Source: Loktanella sp. 5RATIMAR09 (GTDB lineage: Bacteria; Pseudomonadota; Alphaproteobacteria; Rhodobacterales; Rhodobacteraceae). From it: DNA of 64,000 nucleotides. A program made the translations under genes and the position numbers. This document shows, piece by piece, positions 53,024 through 62,531 of this stretch (within the stretch, counting starts at the first letter, position 1; each line of letters begins with the position of its first letter). Under the pieces are notes generated by a model that saw nothing but the letters and a program-made list of their open reading frames with translations, ran no database searches and was not told the origin of the DNA. Location of the stretch: contig NZ_LJAL01000002.1 of NCBI RefSeq assembly GCF_001419985.1, forward strand, positions 186,001 to 250,000, in the 5' to 3' direction.

Positions 53024-55540
53024 GTGTTGCGCTTTATCTTTTCTTTCTTCGGCGGCTTGTTCACATTGCTGACGCTGGGGGCCTTTATGGGGGCACTGGT
53101 GATTGGGGCTGTGCTCTATATGTATGGCCGTGATCTGCCCAGCTACGAGACCCTGTCGCAGTACACACCCAAGACGATCAGCCGGATTTATTCAGGTGAA
53201 GGGCAGATTATCGACGAATTCGCCGTCGAGCGCCGCTTGTTTACGCCCGCCGAAGAAATCCCCGACATCGTGAAGCAGGCTTTTATTTCTGCCGAGGACA
53301 AGAACTTTTACGAACACGGCGGTTTCGACGCCATGGGCATGGTGTCGGCTTTTGTCGATGCGGTGGAATCGCGTGGTGAAAACCTGCGCGGTGCGTCCAC
53401 AATTACCCAGCAGGTGATGAAGAACTTCCTTCTGGATGGATCACGTTCGGTTGAGCGCAAGATCAAAGAGATCATTCTGGCGGTGCGCATTGAGGGTGCG
53501 ATGCCGAAAGAGCGTATTCTTGAACTCTACCTGAACGAGATTTTTCTGGGCCAGAACAGTTTTGGCGTAACCGCTGCCGCACTGACCTATTTCAACAAAC
53601 CCCTCTCCGAACTGACCCCGGGCGAGGCGGCTTATCTTGCGTCCTTGCCAAAGGCGCCCAGCAATCGTCACCCTGTGCGTGACCGTGAGGTTGCTGTCTT
53701 TTGGCGTAACAACACGCTGCGCGAGATGTTCGAGAACGGCTATATCGACAAAGAGACCTACGACACCGAGCGCGCAGCCCCGCTTTTGTCGGTGCAGAAC
53801 GGCGACTATGAGGATTTCCGCGAGACATTGCCCGAGCGGGATTATTTCACCGATGAAATCCGCCGCCAGCTGAGCCAGAACTTCGGGGAAGAGGAATTCT
53901 TCTCGGGCGGTTTGTCGATCCGCGCGACCATTGATCCCGAATTGCAGGTGACGGCGGCCCATTCCTTGCAGCGCGCGCTGGAAGAGTATGACCGCGCGCA
54001 GGGGAATTGGCGCGGGACCGAACTGACCATCCCGCAAGAGGCCTTGGCCAGCGAAGAAGACTGGCGCGCAGCCCTTGCCGGTCTGAGCGTGCCGCGTAGT
54101 ATTGATCTGGACGGTCAGTGGTATCCGGCGGTGATCCGCGAAGTGGCGGAAAACACGCTGACGATCGGCATTGAAGGCGTGCAAGAGACCGAAGCCGAAC
54201 CCTTTGTGGTGCCGCGCGTCGACATCCGTTGGCTGGCGGGTGATTTCTTTGACAACTTTACCCTCGGTGATGTGGTGCACGTGCGCCGCTTGCTGGATGG
54301 GAACGGCAATTTTGAACACTGGTCCCTGCGGCAAGTGCCCGAGGTGCAGGGCGGGTTTATGGCGATGGACGTCAACACCGGCCGCGTGATCGCGATGCAG
54401 GGCGGCTTTAGCTATGAAAGCTCGGTCTTTAACCGCGCCACACAGGCGCAGCGCCAGCCCGGATCATCGTTCAAACCTTTCGTCTATGCAGCAGCATTGG
54501 ACAGCGGCTATTCGCCGGCCACGATCATTGTAGACGCGCCGATCACGATCAACACACCGCAGGGCACATGGCGTCCGCGCAACGCGTCCAACCAGTTCTA
54601 CGGCCCCACACCGATGCGGACGGGGATTGAACGGTCGCGGAACCTGATGACGATCCGTCTGGCCCAGGAAATCGGGATTGATACGGTCGGGCGCTATGCG
54701 GAACGCTTTGGCGTCTACGAGGATATGAACCGCGTGCTTGCGGCCTCTTTGGGGTCGGACGAGACCACATTGTTCAAGATGGTTGCCGCCTATGCCATGT
54801 TTGCCAATGGCGGTGAGCGGGTCGAACCGACGCTGGTGGACCGCGTACAGGACCGTTACGGCCATACGGTTTACCGACACGACCAGCGCAGTTGCCTTGA
54901 TTGCGATCAGGCCAATCTGCCTGACGGTGACGGGCCACGGATCATGTCGAACCGCGACCGTGTGATGAATGAGATTACCGCTTATCAGCTGACTTCGATG
55001 ATGCAGGGTGTCGTGCAGCGCGGCACCGCCAGCGGCACCGTGAATCTGCCTGTGCCGATCGCGGGCAAGACCGGTACCACGAACGATGCCAAAGATGTCT
55101 GGTTCGTGGGATTTTCGTCCAACATCGTGGCAGGGTGTTACATCGGCTATGATACGCCGCGTACCTTGGGACGTGGTGCCTCGGGTGGCGGGTTCTGTGG
55201 GCCTGTGTTCAACCGGTTCATGGAAGAAGCGATCGAGAAGTACGGATCGGGTTCATTTCGCGTGCCTGCCAATTGCCAGTTCATCAACATCGACCGGTTC
55301 AGCGGCGCACGGCTGCCCGATGATGCTGCGGGCGATAATGTCGTACGCGAATGTTTTCGCCCCGGCGAAGAGCCTTTGTTTGGCATCATGTTTGACGGTG
55401 GTTTTGCCATGGCGGCCGATCTGCCGCTCTTTGATGAAGCACAAGCCGCACAGCGTCAGGTGACCACATCGACCGGTGAAACCGCGACCGTGGGCGATAA
55501 GGCGACCTTTGGCACATTGTCTTCGGGTGGTCTTTACTGA
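53024..55540 (+). CDS. mrcA: Penicillin-binding protein 1A
   Basis: 838 residues from GTG at 53024 ((M)LRFIFSFFGGLFTLLTLGAF); the frame to 52961 has no family residues. One membrane helix (about residues 4-38) precedes the glycosyltransferase domain with SAEDKNFYEHGG and ASTITQQVMKNF. An OB-like insert precedes the transpeptidase domain, which carries SSFKPF (catalytic Ser) and KTGTT. It builds and crosslinks peptidoglycan. The ribosome binding site is weak. An 18-bp palindrome is found after the stop. Confidence 0.93.
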   Translation: MLRFIFSFFGGLFTLLTLGAFMGALVIGAVLYMYGRDLPSYETLSQYTPKTISRIYSGEGQIIDEFAVERRLFTPAEEIPDIVKQAFISAEDKNFYEHGGFDAMGMVSAFVDAVESRGENLRGASTITQQVMKNFLLDGSRSVERKIKEIILAVRIEGAMPKERILELYLNEIFLGQNSFGVTAAALTYFNKPLSELTPGEAAYLASLPKAPSNRHPVRDREVAVFWRNNTLREMFENGYIDKETYDTERAAPLLSVQNGDYEDFRETLPERDYFTDEIRRQLSQNFGEEEFFSGGLSIRATIDPELQVTAAHSLQRALEEYDRAQGNWRGTELTIPQEALASEEDWRAALAGLSVPRSIDLDGQWYPAVIREVAENTLTIGIEGVQETEAEPFVVPRVDIRWLAGDFFDNFTLGDVVHVRRLLDGNGNFEHWSLRQVPEVQGGFMAMDVNTGRVIAMQGGFSYESSVFNRATQAQRQPGSSFKPFVYAAALDSGYSPATIIVDAPITINTPQGTWRPRNASNQFYGPTPMRTGIERSRNLMTIRLAQEIGIDTVGRYAERFGVYEDMNRVLAASLGSDETTLFKMVAAYAMFANGGERVEPTLVDRVQDRYGHTVYRHDQRSCLDCDQANLPDGDGPRIMSNRDRVMNEITAYQLTSMMQGVVQRGTASGTVNLPVPIAGKTGTTNDAKDVWFVGFSSNIVAGCYIGYDTPRTLGRGASGGGFCGPVFNRFMEEAIEKYGSGSFRVPANCQFINIDRFSGARLPDDAAGDNVVRECFRPGEEPLFGIMFDGGFAMAADLPLFDEAQAAQRQVTTSTGETATVGDKATFGTLSSGGLY

Positions 55541-55553
55541 CCATGTGCTTGTC

Positions 55554-55571
55554 GCGCGCCCTAGGGCGCGC
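55554..55571. repeat. 18-bp perfect palindrome between mrcA and prfB
   Basis: GCGCGCCCT and AGGGCGCGC as abutting nine-base arms. Stable GC stem without U-tract, 14 bases after the mrcA stop and 45 bases before the prfB start. Confidence 0.7.
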
Positions 55572-55615
55572 TAAGACCGCATCACCAAATATCATTGACG
55601 AACAACAGGTGCCCT

Positions 55616-56740
55616 ATGCGCGCGGAAATGCAAAATACCATTGCGGCAATCCAAAAGTCGCTTGCCTTGCTGGCGCAGCGGATGGACCGCGAAACAGCGC
55701 CCCACCGCCTGGAAGAGTTCAACGCGCGCGTCGAGGACCCGACCCTGTGGGATGATCCTGAGGCCGCACAAAAACTGATGCGCGAACGTCAGATGCTGGT
55801 GGATGCGATGACCAGTTATGACAGTATCCAGACCGAATTGTCCGACAACATCGAGTTGATCGAAATGGGCGACATGGAGGATGACGCCGAAATCGTCGCC
55901 GAAGCGGAAGCGGCCCTGACAGCACTTGCTGCGAAGGCCGCCAAGAAAGAGCTCGAGGCCCTGCTGGACGGCGAGGCCGATGGCAATGATACCTTCCTTG
56001 AGATCAATGCAGGTGCGGGCGGCACAGAAAGCTGTGACTGGGCCAATATGCTGGCGCGCATGTATGTGCGGTGGGCGGAAAAGAAGGGCTATAAGGTTGA
56101 ATTGCAGTCCGAGCAGGCAGGTGACGAAGCGGGCATCAAATCCGCCGCCTATAAGATTAGCGGCCACAACGCCTATGGCTGGTTGAAATCCGAAAGCGGC
56201 GTGCACCGTCTGGTGCGGATTTCGCCTTTTGACAGCGCCGCCAAGCGCCACACGTCTTTTACTTCGGTCAAGGTTTATCCGGTTGTCGATGACAACATCG
56301 AGATCGAGGTGAACCCGTCAGATATCCGCATTGATACCTACCGGTCATCCGGTGCCGGTGGTCAGCACGTAAACACCACGGATTCGGCCGTGCGGATCAC
56401 CCACGCGCCCACAGGGATCGTGGTGACGAGTTCCGAAAAATCACAACACCAGAACCGTGATATCGCGATGAAGGCCCTGAAATCGCGGCTCTATCAGATT
56501 GAGCTGGATAAGCGCTCGGCGCTTGTGAACGAGGCGCATGAGAACGCGGGCGATGCGGGCTGGGGCAACCAGATCCGGTCTTATGTCTTGCAGCCTTACC
56601 AGATGGTCAAGGATTTGCGCACGAGCTATGAGACCTCCGACACCAAGGGCGTGTTGGATGGCGATCTTGACGGGTTCATGGCCGCCACATTGGCGATGGA
56701 TGTATCCGGCAAAAGCCGCGCCGAGGCGAACGCCGAGTAA
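55616..56740 (+). CDS. prfB: Peptide chain release factor 2
   Basis: 374 residues from ATG at 55616. The tripeptide anticodon SPF ([12 protein letters not shown]) and the GGQ peptidyl hydrolysis motif ([12 protein letters not shown]) are present. The gene reads through in one frame; the in-frame UGA with +1 frameshift found in many bacteria is absent, so RF2 is not under that autoregulation. It recognises UGA and UAA stops. Confidence 0.96.
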   Translation: MRAEMQNTIAAIQKSLALLAQRMDRETAPHRLEEFNARVEDPTLWDDPEAAQKLMRERQMLVDAMTSYDSIQTELSDNIELIEMGDMEDDAEIVAEAEAALTALAAKAAKKELEALLDGEADGNDTFLEINAGAGGTESCDWANMLARMYVRWAEKKGYKVELQSEQAGDEAGIKSAAYKISGHNAYGWLKSESGVHRLVRISPFDSAAKRHTSFTSVKVYPVVDDNIEIEVNPSDIRIDTYRSSGAGGQHVNTTDSAVRITHAPTGIVVTSSEKSQHQNRDIAMKALKSRLYQIELDKRSALVNEAHENAGDAGWGNQIRSYVLQPYQMVKDLRTSYETSDTKGVLDGDLDGFMAATLAMDVSGKSRAEANAE

Positions 56741-56784
56741 GCTTGGTGCTTGCCAAATCCGCGCCTGCGCGGCCATGATAGCGC

Positions 56785-58161
56785 ATGGCAGATTTTTTGG
56801 AATGGACAGCGCACGACCTGATCGCCGCTTTGCGCGGTAATCGGCTCAGTGCCGTCGAGGTGATGCAAGCAACCTTGGCGCGGATTGATGCGGAGAACCC
56901 GCATTACAACGCAATCGTGTCCTTGCGTGACCCTGAGGTGCTTTTGCAAGAGGCGGCTGCTGCGGATGGCGCCGCCACGAAAGGCGCGCTGCATGGTGTG
57001 CCCATGGCGGTCAAGGATCTGGCGGATGTGGGCGGGATGCCGACATCACAAGGCTCGCCCCTTTTTGCGGGCCAGATTGCCCCCAAAAGCGAGATTATGG
57101 TCCAGCGGATGCAGGACGCCGGTGCCATTGTGATTGGCAAAACAAACACGCCCGAATTCGGGCTGGGCAGCCATACCTATAACCCTGTTTTCGGCGCGAC
57201 CGAGAACGCCCTGTTACCGGGCTGTTCGGCGGGCGGATCGTCCGGCGGTGCCGCTGTCGCACTGGCGCAGCATATGGTGTGTCTGGCGGATGGCTCTGAT
57301 GCGATGGGCAGTTTGCGCAATCCGGCAGGGTGGAACGGCGTCTACGGGATGCGGCCCACATGGGGGCGGTTGCCGGGGGCACCGGGCGGTGATCTGTTTA
57401 TGCATCAGCTTTCGACCAATGGCCCGATGGCGCGCAACCCGCGTGATCTGGCGCTTTTGCTTGGGGTGCAGTCCGGCCCCGATCCGCGTGTGCCGTTTGG
57501 TTTACCGCAAGCGCACTATGCGGATGACCTCGACGTGGATGTGGCAGGCCGCAGGATTGCGTGGCTGGGCGACTGGGGCGGGGCCTATCCGATGGAAGAG
57601 GGCGTGTTGGCGGCAGCGCAGGCCGGTGTTGCGCGGTTCGAGGACATGGGATGCAGGGTTGAGACCGTGGCACCCCCGTTTGATGCGGGTGCGTTGTGGG
57701 AGGCGTGGACGACATTGCGCGCATGGTACCAAGCCGCGAAGTTTGGTGCGATCTACGATGATCCAGAACGGCGTGACGGGCTCAAGCCTGAAGCGATCTG
57801 GGAGGTGGAAAAGGGGCGTGCGCTGACGGGTGCGGCCATTCAACGGGCCAGTACGCTGCGGTCAGATTGGTACCGTGCGGCGCATGATTTGTTTGATCGT
57901 TATGACGCCTTTGTTCTGCCAACCGCACAGTGTTGGCCGTTTCCGATAGACTGGGCTTGGCCCAAGCAGATTGGCGGCGTTCAGATGGATACCTATCACC
58001 GCTGGATGGAAATCGTTATTCCTGTCAGTCTGATCGGCCTGCCTTGTGTGGCGGTACCGATGGCAGGTGCGCGCCCGATGGGGCTTCAGATCGCGGGGCG
58101 TCGTGGTGACGATCTGCGCGTGCTACAATTGGGGGAAGCATGGCACAAAGCAACGTCTTAG
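56785..58161 (+). CDS. Amidase-signature (GatA-like) amidase
   Basis: 458 residues. GVPMAVKDLADVGG has the catalytic Lys; GCSAGGSSGGAAVAL contains the cis-Ser and nucleophile Ser region. The C-terminal half VLPTAQCWPFPIDW differs from GatA, and no gatB or gatC is nearby, so it is a stand-alone amidase with unknown substrate. The next gene starts 22 bases before its stop, in another frame. Confidence 0.9.
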   Translation: MADFLEWTAHDLIAALRGNRLSAVEVMQATLARIDAENPHYNAIVSLRDPEVLLQEAAAADGAATKGALHGVPMAVKDLADVGGMPTSQGSPLFAGQIAPKSEIMVQRMQDAGAIVIGKTNTPEFGLGSHTYNPVFGATENALLPGCSAGGSSGGAAVALAQHMVCLADGSDAMGSLRNPAGWNGVYGMRPTWGRLPGAPGGDLFMHQLSTNGPMARNPRDLALLLGVQSGPDPRVPFGLPQAHYADDLDVDVAGRRIAWLGDWGGAYPMEEGVLAAAQAGVARFEDMGCRVETVAPPFDAGALWEAWTTLRAWYQAAKFGAIYDDPERRDGLKPEAIWEVEKGRALTGAAIQRASTLRSDWYRAAHDLFDRYDAFVLPTAQCWPFPIDWAWPKQIGGVQMDTYHRWMEIVIPVSLIGLPCVAVPMAGARPMGLQIAGRRGDDLRVLQLGEAWHKATS

Positions 58162-58910
58162 CCGCCGCGCCGGCGGTCACACTGCATAAGTTGACGCTGT
58201 CGGATATCGGCGATGTGCTGCGCGCCGGTCTGCGGGATTTCCGCCGCGCGCCGCAGTTCGGTTTGTTCTTCAGCGCGGTCTACGTGGTGGGCGGGTTCAT
58301 CCTGATTTGGGTCGGGGCGGGCCATGTCAGCTGGACGTTGGCCACATCGCTTGGCTTTCCGCTGATTGCGCCATTCGCGGCGGCAGGGCTCTATGAGGTG
58401 AGCCGCCGGATGGAGGCGGAGCAGCCGCTTGAATGGCGCGGGATATTGGGGATCGTCTGGAATGAACGCACGCGCCAACTGCCGTGGCTGGGTGCGATTA
58501 TCGTCATCTATTTTCTGTTCTGGACCTTTCTGGCGCATATGATTTTTGCCCTGTTTATGGGGCTGTCGACGATGACCAATATCAGCGAGAGTCTGGAGGC
58601 GTTTCTGACGCCAAGTGGCCTTATGATGATCGCGGTTGAACTAGTGGTCGGCGCGATACTGGCGTTCTTGCTGTTTTCAATGACGGTGGTCAGCCTGCCT
58701 TTGGTGCTGGATCGCGAGGTGGATTTTGTCACCGCGATGCTGACCAGTATGAAGGCCGTGCGCGAAAACCTGTTTGTGATGCTGGTTTGGGCGATGATCA
58801 TCGCCGTGTTGTCATTGCTGGCGCTTTTGCCGTGGTTTTTGGGGCTGATGGTGGTGCTGCCGATCTTGGGCCATGCGACATGGCATTTGTATCGGCGGGC
58901 ATTAGTTTAG
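58140..58910 (+). CDS. DUF2189 multi-pass membrane protein
   Basis: 256 residues with six to seven hydrophobic segments (for example FGLFFSAVYVVGGFILIW, LGAIIVIYFLFWTFLAHMIF, IAVLSLLALLPWFLGLMVVL). The pattern LTLSDIGDVLRAGLRDFRRAP, then W...LGFPLIAPFAAAGLYEVSRRME, and C-terminal LGHATWHLYRR is DUF2189. The role is unknown; members lie near cytochrome oxidase genes in some bacteria, not here. It overlaps the amidase gene end by 22 bp. Confidence 0.85.
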   Translation: MAQSNVLAAAPAVTLHKLTLSDIGDVLRAGLRDFRRAPQFGLFFSAVYVVGGFILIWVGAGHVSWTLATSLGFPLIAPFAAAGLYEVSRRMEAEQPLEWRGILGIVWNERTRQLPWLGAIIVIYFLFWTFLAHMIFALFMGLSTMTNISESLEAFLTPSGLMMIAVELVVGAILAFLLFSMTVVSLPLVLDREVDFVTAMLTSMKAVRENLFVMLVWAMIIAVLSLLALLPWFLGLMVVLPILGHATWHLYRRALV

Positions 58911-58934
58911 ATGCAGAGGTGAGTGGAGACGTAG

Positions 58935-59171
58935 GTGTACTTTCGGTTGTTCAGAGCGGTCCGGCGATGGGAGCTTGATAAGCGAATAGCCAATGCATGT
59001 TCGCTTGCCTATGCCATCTTTGGAATAGCGATACCCTCTGTGATTGTTTTTTGGCTGATGGCGTACTTTGAAGTCGACAACACAAACCTATCCGGAGAGG
59101 CCTTTTCCGGAATTCTTTTTGGATCGTGGATTATCAGTTTTGCCGTCTTATGGTATTTTGGTGAAGACTGA
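58935..59171 (+). CDS. Small two-span membrane protein, hypothetical
   Basis: 78 residues with a GTG start and GGAG seven bases upstream. Two hydrophobic segments (about residues 25-46 and 60-75, ending ISFAVLWYFGED). The N-terminus is basic. It is 24 bp after the DUF2189 gene, likely the same transcript. Not recognised; codon use is less GC-biased than the neighbours, which may mean a young gene. Confidence 0.5.
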   Translation: MYFRLFRAVRRWELDKRIANACSLAYAIFGIAIPSVIVFWLMAYFEVDNTNLSGEAFSGILFGSWIISFAVLWYFGED

Positions 59172-59198
59172 TGGACAGTGTCCTGCCTATCAGTGAAA

Positions 59199-59226
59199 AC
59201 AAAAAGGGCGCCCCAAAGGACGCCCT
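59199..59226 (-). terminator. Terminator after bactofilin gene
   Basis: On the minus strand GGGCGTCC and GGGCGCCC (59206-59225) pair with one mismatch around a four-base loop, followed by TTTTTGTTTT. Confidence 0.8.
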
Positions 59227-59247
59227 GATGCATAATTCAAACCTGTC

Positions 59248-59742
59248 TTAGGACTTGGCGTCAGGTGTTGCCGTTGTCGGCATCTTCTTGGAGCCTGTCG
59301 CCAGCGGATCGTCCTGACGCTGTACGGACCCTTCAAAGTGGGCACCGCTTTCAATCGCGATGGTCTTGTGGATGATATCACCCTCGACGCGTGCGGTGGA
59401 CGTCAGGCGGACCTTGAGACCGCGCACGCGGCCAACAACGCGGCCGTTGACGACAACATCATCGGCAACCACTTCGCCCTTGACGGTGGCGCCTTCGCCG
59501 ACGGTCAGCAGGTGGGCGCGAATGTCGCCCTCAACCTGGCCTTCGACCTGAATGTCGCCCGTCGTCTTGAGATTACCCGTGATCAGCAAATCAGAGGACA
59601 GGATAGACGGCGCCGGCTTTGACTTTGGCGCTGCAGATGCCTTGAAATCAGAACCTGCGGGCTTGGCTGTGTCAGTGCCTTTGGACGTATCGGTTTCGGA
59701 CGCGCTTGGTCCGGGTTCGTTGATTTTGGATTTAGAAAACAT
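59248..59742 (-). CDS. Bactofilin
   Basis: 164 residues. The central part from about residue 48 (ILSSDLLITGNLKTTGDIQVEGQVEGDIRA) to about 140 is the right-handed beta-helix of bactofilins (DUF583), flanked by disordered ends. Such proteins polymerise into filaments that scaffold cell-wall enzymes. It begins inside the LytM peptidase gene (11-bp overlap), a pairing known in other alphaproteobacteria, where the filament places the peptidase. Confidence 0.92.
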   Translation of the reverse strand: MFSKSKINEPGPSASETDTSKGTDTAKPAGSDFKASAAPKSKPAPSILSSDLLITGNLKTTGDIQVEGQVEGDIRAHLLTVGEGATVKGEVVADDVVVNGRVVGRVRGLKVRLTSTARVEGDIIHKTIAIESGAHFEGSVQRQDDPLATGSKKMPTTATPDAKS

Positions 59743-61039
59743 CTTGTCCAGCTCTTATATAAGTCATGGGGTTGACGGGGTTGCCGTTCACACGGACCTC
59801 GTAGTGAAGGTGGGGCCCGGTCGAGCGACCAGAATTCCCCATAGCACCAATTCGCTCGCCGCGCGAGACCCTTTGGCCGACGCGTACATCCATGGCGTTA
59901 AGATGGGCATAACGCGTCTCGATGCCAAAGTCATGCCGGATCTTGATCAAACGGCCATAACCGGATGACCAACCGGCATGGGTGATCACCCCATCGGCGG
60001 TGGCGTAAATTGGTGTACCGATTGGACCGGCAAAATCAGTACCTGCATGTAACCGCCCCCAGCGTGGCCCAAAGCCGGAGGTATATCGAAAGTTGGCTTT
60101 CACCGGAATTGAGAAGGGCGCTTTTTCAGCGGCGATCCGGTAAAGGTTGATCCGGTCCATCGCTGTCAGGATCGCATTCGCGCGCAGTGCATCGGGGTCA
60201 GGATCGCCACCACGCGTCGAGAACTGGATCGGGGTCAGCGGGCCGCCCATGCCGGAATAACCACGACGCACCTGTTCGATCAGATTGTCGGGGTTCATGC
60301 CTGCGGCGCGGAACATATCGTCAAGCGGTTCAACAGAAACGAGCATTGCCTCTTCCAGCTGGCGGAAAATCTGGTCGTTGCGTTCTTGCAAAAGCCGCAG
60401 TTCAAGCTGCATTTCCTCGGCCTGTTCGATGGCGAATTCCGCATCGGCGGCGATCTGGTCACGCTCTGATGCGGTATCTGCAAGGGCCGAGGCCAACAGG
60501 CCGACGGTGCCAGCCGCATCGTCGCTGATCGAGGCGGACCCTTCATTCTGGTTCTCGGACGACAGGACTGCAACTTCACGGCGGGCCGCTTCGCGCGCGC
60601 GCATCGTGTCGCGCAACGTGGCCTGCACAACCTCGAGACCGGTTTCAAGCTCGCGCCGTTTCTCTTCGGTCGCCAGCAGTTCGGACTGCATGATCGAGAT
60701 TTGCTGCAGCGCTGAGGTAAAGCGTTCCTGTGCCGCCAGCGCCTCAATCGCGCGGGCATCGCGTTCAGCAGACAGTGCGTTCAGGCGTTGCTCATACGTG
60801 AACTGATCACGCTGCGCCTGTGCGCGGAAATTGCCGGCGCCAATGCTGTCCATCAGCAGAATGGCTGTGGCGATGATTGTCCAGGCGACGACAATGATGC
60901 TGCCGGTCCATGCGACAAGTTGGGTTTCGGATGTCAGACGGATAAAGCGCGTCTCACTGTCGGAGCGCAGGAACAAACGTCTTTCGGGGAAAAACCGTTC
61001 CAAAACGCCATGAATGCGTGCTGTTATGCGTGATCTCAC
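59732..61039 (-). CDS. M23-family LytM peptidase, membrane-anchored
   Basis: 435 residues, GTG start at 61039. A membrane helix is at about residues 44-68 (WTGSIIVVAWTIIATAILLM), followed by a long coiled coil (about 75-245). The C-terminal LytM domain has HAGTDFAGP with the first zinc ligands, then YAHLNAMDVRVGQ and HLHYEVRV, so the zinc site is intact. It cuts or anchors murein and is placed by the bactofilin whose gene overlaps its end. Confidence 0.9.
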   Translation of the reverse strand: MRSRITARIHGVLERFFPERRLFLRSDSETRFIRLTSETQLVAWTGSIIVVAWTIIATAILLMDSIGAGNFRAQAQRDQFTYEQRLNALSAERDARAIEALAAQERFTSALQQISIMQSELLATEEKRRELETGLEVVQATLRDTMRAREAARREVAVLSSENQNEGSASISDDAAGTVGLLASALADTASERDQIAADAEFAIEQAEEMQLELRLLQERNDQIFRQLEEAMLVSVEPLDDMFRAAGMNPDNLIEQVRRGYSGMGGPLTPIQFSTRGGDPDPDALRANAILTAMDRINLYRIAAEKAPFSIPVKANFRYTSGFGPRWGRLHAGTDFAGPIGTPIYATADGVITHAGWSSGYGRLIKIRHDFGIETRYAHLNAMDVRVGQRVSRGERIGAMGNSGRSTGPHLHYEVRVNGNPVNPMTYIRAGQDVF

Positions 61040-61193
61040 GTTGGTGCCTGTCCTGTCAGTTAGCTTGCGCCGGTGCCCCGCCAGCAGTGATCCGTTTCCG
61101 TTTAAGTGCCTCTGCCACAGGCTGCAAGAAATTTGCGTGATTTTTATGCCAAGGTCCCGCGTTTAATCGCGGCTGGGCGGGGTTTTGCCGATC

Positions 61194-62021
61194 TCAGGAC
61201 GAACCCGCCGAAACAGCGCCCGTTCCGGCTAGGGGCCAGTAGAAATCGGGTGGGATTCCGGCCTCGGCACGCTTTTCCTCGTTGAAGGGCGGCTTGAGAT
61301 TGCCGTGGAAATATTTGCGAACAAGGTCGTGAAACACGCCTGTCGGGTCAAGATCGTGGCGACCGCAAAGGAAGTGGAACCATTTGGACCCATAGGCCAC
61401 ATGATGGACCTCTTCGGCATAGATCGTTTCAAGCGCATCCACCGCTGAGGTCAGTTTGGCCTGTTTGAAGATTTTGATCATGCCGGGTGTGACGTCCAGC
61501 CCGCGCGCCTCAAGCACCATGGGCACGACGGCAAGCCGCCCCATCAGATCGTCAACTGTGTCTTCTGCCGCGCGCCACATGCCTGCATGGGCGGGCAAGG
61601 CGCCGTAGTGGCTACCAAGCTCTTCAAGGCAGTCACACATCAGGTTAAAATGTTTGGATTCCTCATCTGCCGCCTTGACCCAATCGTCGTAATACCCCAG
61701 CGGCAGTTTGGTGTCCGAGAACCGCGCAATGATATCCCAATGCAGATCAACGGCGTTAAGCTCAATATGGGCGACGGCGTGCAAAAGCGCTATGCGCCCA
61801 GCCTCGGTACCCGGTTTGCGGTGGGGGACATCGCGGGGGTTGAGCAGTTCGGGTTTGGCAGGACGTGCAGGGCGCAAGGGCGGCGTCGCCGTGCCGATCT
61901 CGATCAGCTCACCTGCGGCGCGGGCGGCTTGCCATTGGGCGGCATACCCGCGCGACAGGGCTGTTTTGGCGCGGCCGTCTGCGGTGGTCAGCACCGCGAC
62001 GGCCATCTCTGTCAGGGTCAC
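61194..62021 (-). CDS. DUF455 ferritin-like protein
   Basis: 275 residues. Iron-ligand pattern of the ferritin-like four-helix bundle: HAVAHIELNAVDLHWD (about 77-92), ADEESKHFNLM (about 120-130), and YAEEVHHVAYG (about 200-210). DUF455 proteins are assigned to the ferritin-like superfamily with unknown reaction. It overlaps the bcp gene by four bases and so shares its transcript. Confidence 0.85.
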   Translation of the reverse strand: MTLTEMAVAVLTTADGRAKTALSRGYAAQWQAARAAGELIEIGTATPPLRPARPAKPELLNPRDVPHRKPGTEAGRIALLHAVAHIELNAVDLHWDIIARFSDTKLPLGYYDDWVKAADEESKHFNLMCDCLEELGSHYGALPAHAGMWRAAEDTVDDLMGRLAVVPMVLEARGLDVTPGMIKIFKQAKLTSAVDALETIYAEEVHHVAYGSKWFHFLCGRHDLDPTGVFHDLVRKYFHGNLKPPFNEEKRAEAGIPPDFYWPLAGTGAVSAGSS

Positions 62022-62485
62022 GCTGCGCGCACCGCTTCAAGTACGGCTTCGACGTGACCGGGGACTTTGACCTTGCGCCACGCTTGCGCGATCTTGCCAT
62101 CTGCGCCGATCAGATAGGTGGCCCGTTCAATGCCCATGTAGGTTTTGCCGTACATGCTCTTTTCGACCCATGTGCCATAGCGTTCGCAGACGTCGCCTTC
62201 CTCATCCGACAAAAGCGCGATCTTGAGGTCATGTTTCGCCACGAATTTATCATGCTTTTTGACGCTGTCCTTGGACACGCCAAGAACGACGGTGTCTTCG
62301 GCGGCAAAGGCATCGGCCATATCGGTGAAACCGATGGCCTCTTTCGTGCAGCCGGGGGTGTCGTCTTTGGGGTAGAAATACAGCACGACCTTTTTGCCTT
62401 TGAAGTCAGAAAGGTTCACCATTTCACCACCGTCGCGGGGCAGGCTGAAGTCGGGGGCTGTGTCACCGATTGCGGGCTGTGTCAT
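62018..62485 (-). CDS. bcp: Thioredoxin-dependent thiol peroxidase Bcp (peroxiredoxin)
   Basis: 155 residues from ATG at 62485 (MTQPAIGDTAPDF). The peroxidatic Cys is C46 in DDTPGCTKEAIGF. The resolving Cys found at position 51 in the E. coli protein is Ile here; a distant Cys (C100, in GDVCERYG) could resolve or the enzyme may be of 1-Cys type. It reduces peroxides with thioredoxin. The ferritin-like gene follows at a four-base overlap, and the AsmA-type gene is divergent. Confidence 0.92.
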   Translation of the reverse strand: MTQPAIGDTAPDFSLPRDGGEMVNLSDFKGKKVVLYFYPKDDTPGCTKEAIGFTDMADAFAAEDTVVLGVSKDSVKKHDKFVAKHDLKIALLSDEEGDVCERYGTWVEKSMYGKTYMGIERATYLIGADGKIAQAWRKVKVPGHVEAVLEAVRAA

Positions 62486-62531
62486 GGGTGCGTCCTTTTT
62501 GCGTTTCACTTTCCTGGTTTTGTTTTAGGTC

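Noticed and set aside
55616..56740. RF2 programmed frameshift
   Set aside because: The reading frame is continuous from ATG to stop, and no early in-frame TGA with a slippery CTT is present.
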